In this document: positions 6,708 through 7,802 of the stretch, in pieces
Layout of the letters: each line of letters starts with the position of its first letter
Position numbering within the stretch: the first letter of the stretch is position 1
From: JBGPHT01 sp041484525
GTDB lineage: Bacteria; Acidobacteriota; Terriglobia; Bryobacterales; Bryobacteraceae
Length of the DNA stretch: 7,802 bases
Reading direction: 5' to 3'
Assembly (NCBI GenBank): GCA_041484525.1
Contig: JBGPHT010000248.1
Coordinates: 1-7,802, forward strand
Translations under genes and position numbers: made by a program
The notes under the pieces: model-generated
Told to the model about the DNA's origin: nothing
Databases searched by the model: none
Seen by the model: the letters and a program-made list of their open reading frames with translations, nothing else

Positions 6708-7103
6708 AGCGTTCGTACCATCTACGTTAGCTCATTGCCCCGGCGTTGAGTAGATGCCTTTGTCCGGTTTAGAGGGTGAAGGCAAACGGCCCGGAGTCCC
6801 TTTGTGGAAATTCTGCCGGGAGTCCCATCGGATAATTGACCGGCGCTTTCCGTCCCGAACTACGGGCGGGTGGGGTTAGTATAACCCTTGCCGATGGGAA
6901 CCCATTTCCGATGTTCACTGTGGTGAAAAAGTTTGTGACGGCATTCGGCTCCACTCTGCCGGTTCACCGCAGCCTCCGTCGCCGCCGTGCTTGGGCAGTT
7001 ACCTTTCGGGCTGTACCAAAGAGCAATTCCGAAAACTACCCAATTGGCACTGAATCGACGTGGGACAGAAGGCGTCTCCAGTGGAACTTTCCGGCTACGC
7101 TTA
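6708..7103. other. Intergenic region with short inverted repeats
   Basis: The divergent gap between the minus-strand run and the recombinase promoter. I see no supported gene: the open frames on each strand (to 61 and 98 residues) lack ribosome sites and recognisable sequence. Inverted repeats cluster at 6854-6866 (cccg/cggg), 6873-6887 (gggtta-gta-taaccc) and 6893-6904 (atggg-aa-cccat). CCGATG occurs twice, at 6891-6896 and 6908-6913. The promoter of the minus-strand run must lie here or just downstream, but I could not find a convincing -35/-10 pair. Confidence 0.45.
6873..6887. repeat. Perfect inverted repeat, 6-bp stem and 3-base loop
   Basis: GGGTTA (6873-6878), loop GTA, TAACCC (6882-6887). 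It is not followed by a T run long enough to be an intrinsic terminator. It could be an operator for a dimeric regulator or a recombination-site element of the adjacent recombinase. Confidence 0.4.
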
Positions 7104-7133
7104 TTGACAGATTGATGAAGAGTAGTTTATGAT
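7104..7133 (+). promoter_or_regulatory. Near-consensus sigma-70 promoter for the recombinase, leaderless
   Basis: A perfect -35 hexamer TTGACA (7104-7109), an 18-base spacer, and a -10 hexamer TATGAT (7128-7133, one mismatch to TATAAT). Transcription would begin about 7 bases on, at about 7140-7141, which coincides with ATG 7141 of the recombinase. The ATG at 7129 lies inside the -10 box and would not be transcribed from this promoter. Confidence 0.6.
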
Positions 7134-7140
7134 ACAAAGT

Positions 7141-7500
7141 ATGCGCATTGCGCTGTACGCCAGAGTCAGCACGAAGGACAAAGGACAGGACACGGAAAAC
7201 CAACTTCTCCAGTTGCGGCAGTTCTGCAAAGAGCAGGGTTGGGTGATCGCCGGGGAATACGTCGATCAGAAGACCGGGCGCACTTCCGACAGGGAAGCCT
7301 TTCAGCGGTTGTTCCAGCACGCTTACGAAAAGCGGTATGATCTCTGCTTATTTTGTCTTTTGGCAAGTGGTCCATACAAGCGACTTATTTTCAGGCGCTT
7401 GCAGCCTGAAGCGGATTACCCCCAAACCGAATCATGTGCTGTGGCACGACCGCCTATTTTCAAGTACTTGCAATTCAAGCAGATACGGGCAACCTGTTGA
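7141..7500 (+). pseudogene. Serine recombinase (resolvase/invertase), truncated after the N-terminal catalytic region
   Basis: MRIALYARVSTKDKGQDTEN with its following QLLQLRQFCKEQGW is the N-terminus of the serine-recombinase family, which breaks and rejoins DNA through a phospho-serine bond. The YARVST motif carries the nucleophilic Ser (residue 9 counting from ATG 7141) and the first conserved Arg (residue 7). GEYVDQKTGRTSDREAFQRL follows as usual. After KRYDLCLF (about 7353) the expected [WS]-x-L-D-R-[FL]-x-R segment with further catalytic Arg is absent, and the frame continues as unrelated sequence to TGA at 7498-7500. The catalytic domain is therefore incomplete and no DNA-binding domain follows. 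ATG 7141 is chosen because it matches the family start and the promoter position; ATG 7129 adds four residues. It is probably a remnant of a mobile element. Confidence 0.8.
7384..7472 (+). repeat. Pair of imperfect direct repeats with hairpins
   Basis: 7384-7403 and 7453-7472 match at 16 of 20 bases (core tattttca...cttgca), 69 bp apart. The first copy overlaps a perfect 7-bp stem with a 7-base loop, ttcaggc-gcttgca-gcctgaa (7390-7410). The second contains the 10-bp palindrome caagtacttg (7461-7470). They begin about 30 bases after the point where the recombinase stops resembling its family, so they may be ends or target structures of the element that broke it. Confidence 0.45.
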
Positions 7501-7571
7501 ACGTGGTGGCACTCGGTGGAGATTTGGGGCGCCTGGTATCTACAGAATTGACTAAGCTTTCATACATCTAA
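7434..7571 (+). CDS. Possible remnant ORF, 45 residues
   Basis: ATG 7434 opens a 45-residue frame to TAA 7569-7571, containing TTAYFQVLAIQADTGNLLNV and VALGGDLGRLVSTELTKL. The composition looks protein-like, but there is no ribosome site and no recognised family. It may be the tail of a larger gene whose upstream part is lost; its frame is open back to 7410 only. The remaining bases to the transposase start (7572-7723) show no gene. Confidence 0.2.
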   Translation: MCCGTTAYFQVLAIQADTGNLLNVVALGGDLGRLVSTELTKLSYI

Positions 7572-7723
7572 GTCCGAACTTATCTGGTGACCCCGGTGGA
7601 CTTTCAAGTAGGTGGAATTGGACGATTCTTCTTTGAGTGTATCTGTCCGCAATTGCCCACGAAACTAGTATATCGTTTCACCAAAACATAACCGTAATGA
7701 ATTGTTTCCTGCTATGCTGAGAC

Positions 7724-7802
7724 ATGGCAGGCAAGACCCGGCTTCCCAAGTTGGCCTTAAGTGTTGAGCAGCTATCGGAGTTACAGCAGTTGAGCCAGTC
7801 GC
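7724..7802 (+). CDS. IS630-type transposase, N-terminal fragment (continues past right edge)
   Basis: ATG 7724 opens a frame that stays open to the edge: MAGKTRLPKLALSVEQLSEL followed by QQLSQS, 26 residues. A start of the form 'L-x-L-[ST]-x-E-[QE]-x-x-E-L-x-x-L-[AS]' is characteristic of IS630/Tc1-type transposases, which move at TA dinucleotides through a DDE/DDD catalytic domain (outside the window). The ribosome site is weak (ctgag). The element's left end should lie within about 60-100 bases upstream, in the AT-richer stretch 7620-7723; 'actagtatatcg' near 7664-7675 contains candidate TA targets, but no inverted repeat can be matched without the other end. Confidence 0.6.
   Translation, partial: MAGKTRLPKLALSVEQLSELQQLSQS

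Noticed and set aside
6769..7132. Open frames of 61 residues (minus) and 98 residues (plus) in the intergenic region
   Set aside because: Both lack ribosome sites and recognisable motifs, and they contradict each other over the same bases.
7384..7481. Integron attC or CRISPR-like repeats
   Set aside because: Only two imperfect copies, no attC core sites (RYYYAAC / GTTRRRY) in the right arrangement, and no regular spacers.

Overview
The window looks like an accessory, mobile-element-rich piece of a soil-type bacterial chromosome, possibly Acidobacteriota. The taxonomic guess is weak: it rests on a fairly GC-rich left part and on a Lys/Ala-rich, H1-like protein with repeated 'S-A-A-R-K...R-W' motifs, a type I associate with that phylum. 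Both edges run into transposase genes. Several genes appear broken by single-base shifts, so part of the region is decaying, or the assembly carries indel errors.

Layout. (1) Positions 1-72, minus strand: the first residues of a DDE-type transposase that continues off the left edge. (2) Positions ~102-3049, plus strand: a large protein gene of about 980 codons whose 5' end seems cut off by the left insertion sequence. Its reading frame changes twice (near 1450-1470 and near 2005-2012), and it carries an in-frame 72-bp-spaced direct repeat. I call it a pseudogene of an uncharacterised family. (3) Positions 3207-6697, minus strand: a compact run of closely spaced, same-strand genes that looks like one operon. 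Read 5' to 3' it encodes a basic H1-like protein (split by a frameshift), a 254-residue protein with two zinc ribbons, a 101-residue zinc-ribbon protein with a C-terminal membrane helix, a 296-residue protein with three membrane segments, a small protein (possibly frameshifted), a 58-residue DUF3761-type lipoprotein that is shorter than most ORF cut-offs, and a 144-residue protein with one membrane helix. (4) Positions 6698-7103: no convincing gene, but several short inverted repeats. (5) Positions 7104-7353: a near-consensus promoter placed so that transcription would begin at the start codon of a serine recombinase, of which only the N-terminal catalytic part survives. (6) Positions 7354-7723: remnants and short repeats. 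(7) Positions 7724-7802, plus strand: the start of an IS630-type transposase running off the right edge.

The part most likely to be an undescribed system is the minus-strand gene run. It combines a probable DNA-binding basic protein, two successive zinc-ribbon proteins, membrane proteins and a small lipoprotein, next to a recombinase and between two insertion sequences. No member has a function I can name, so any joint role is inference from gene order and spacing.
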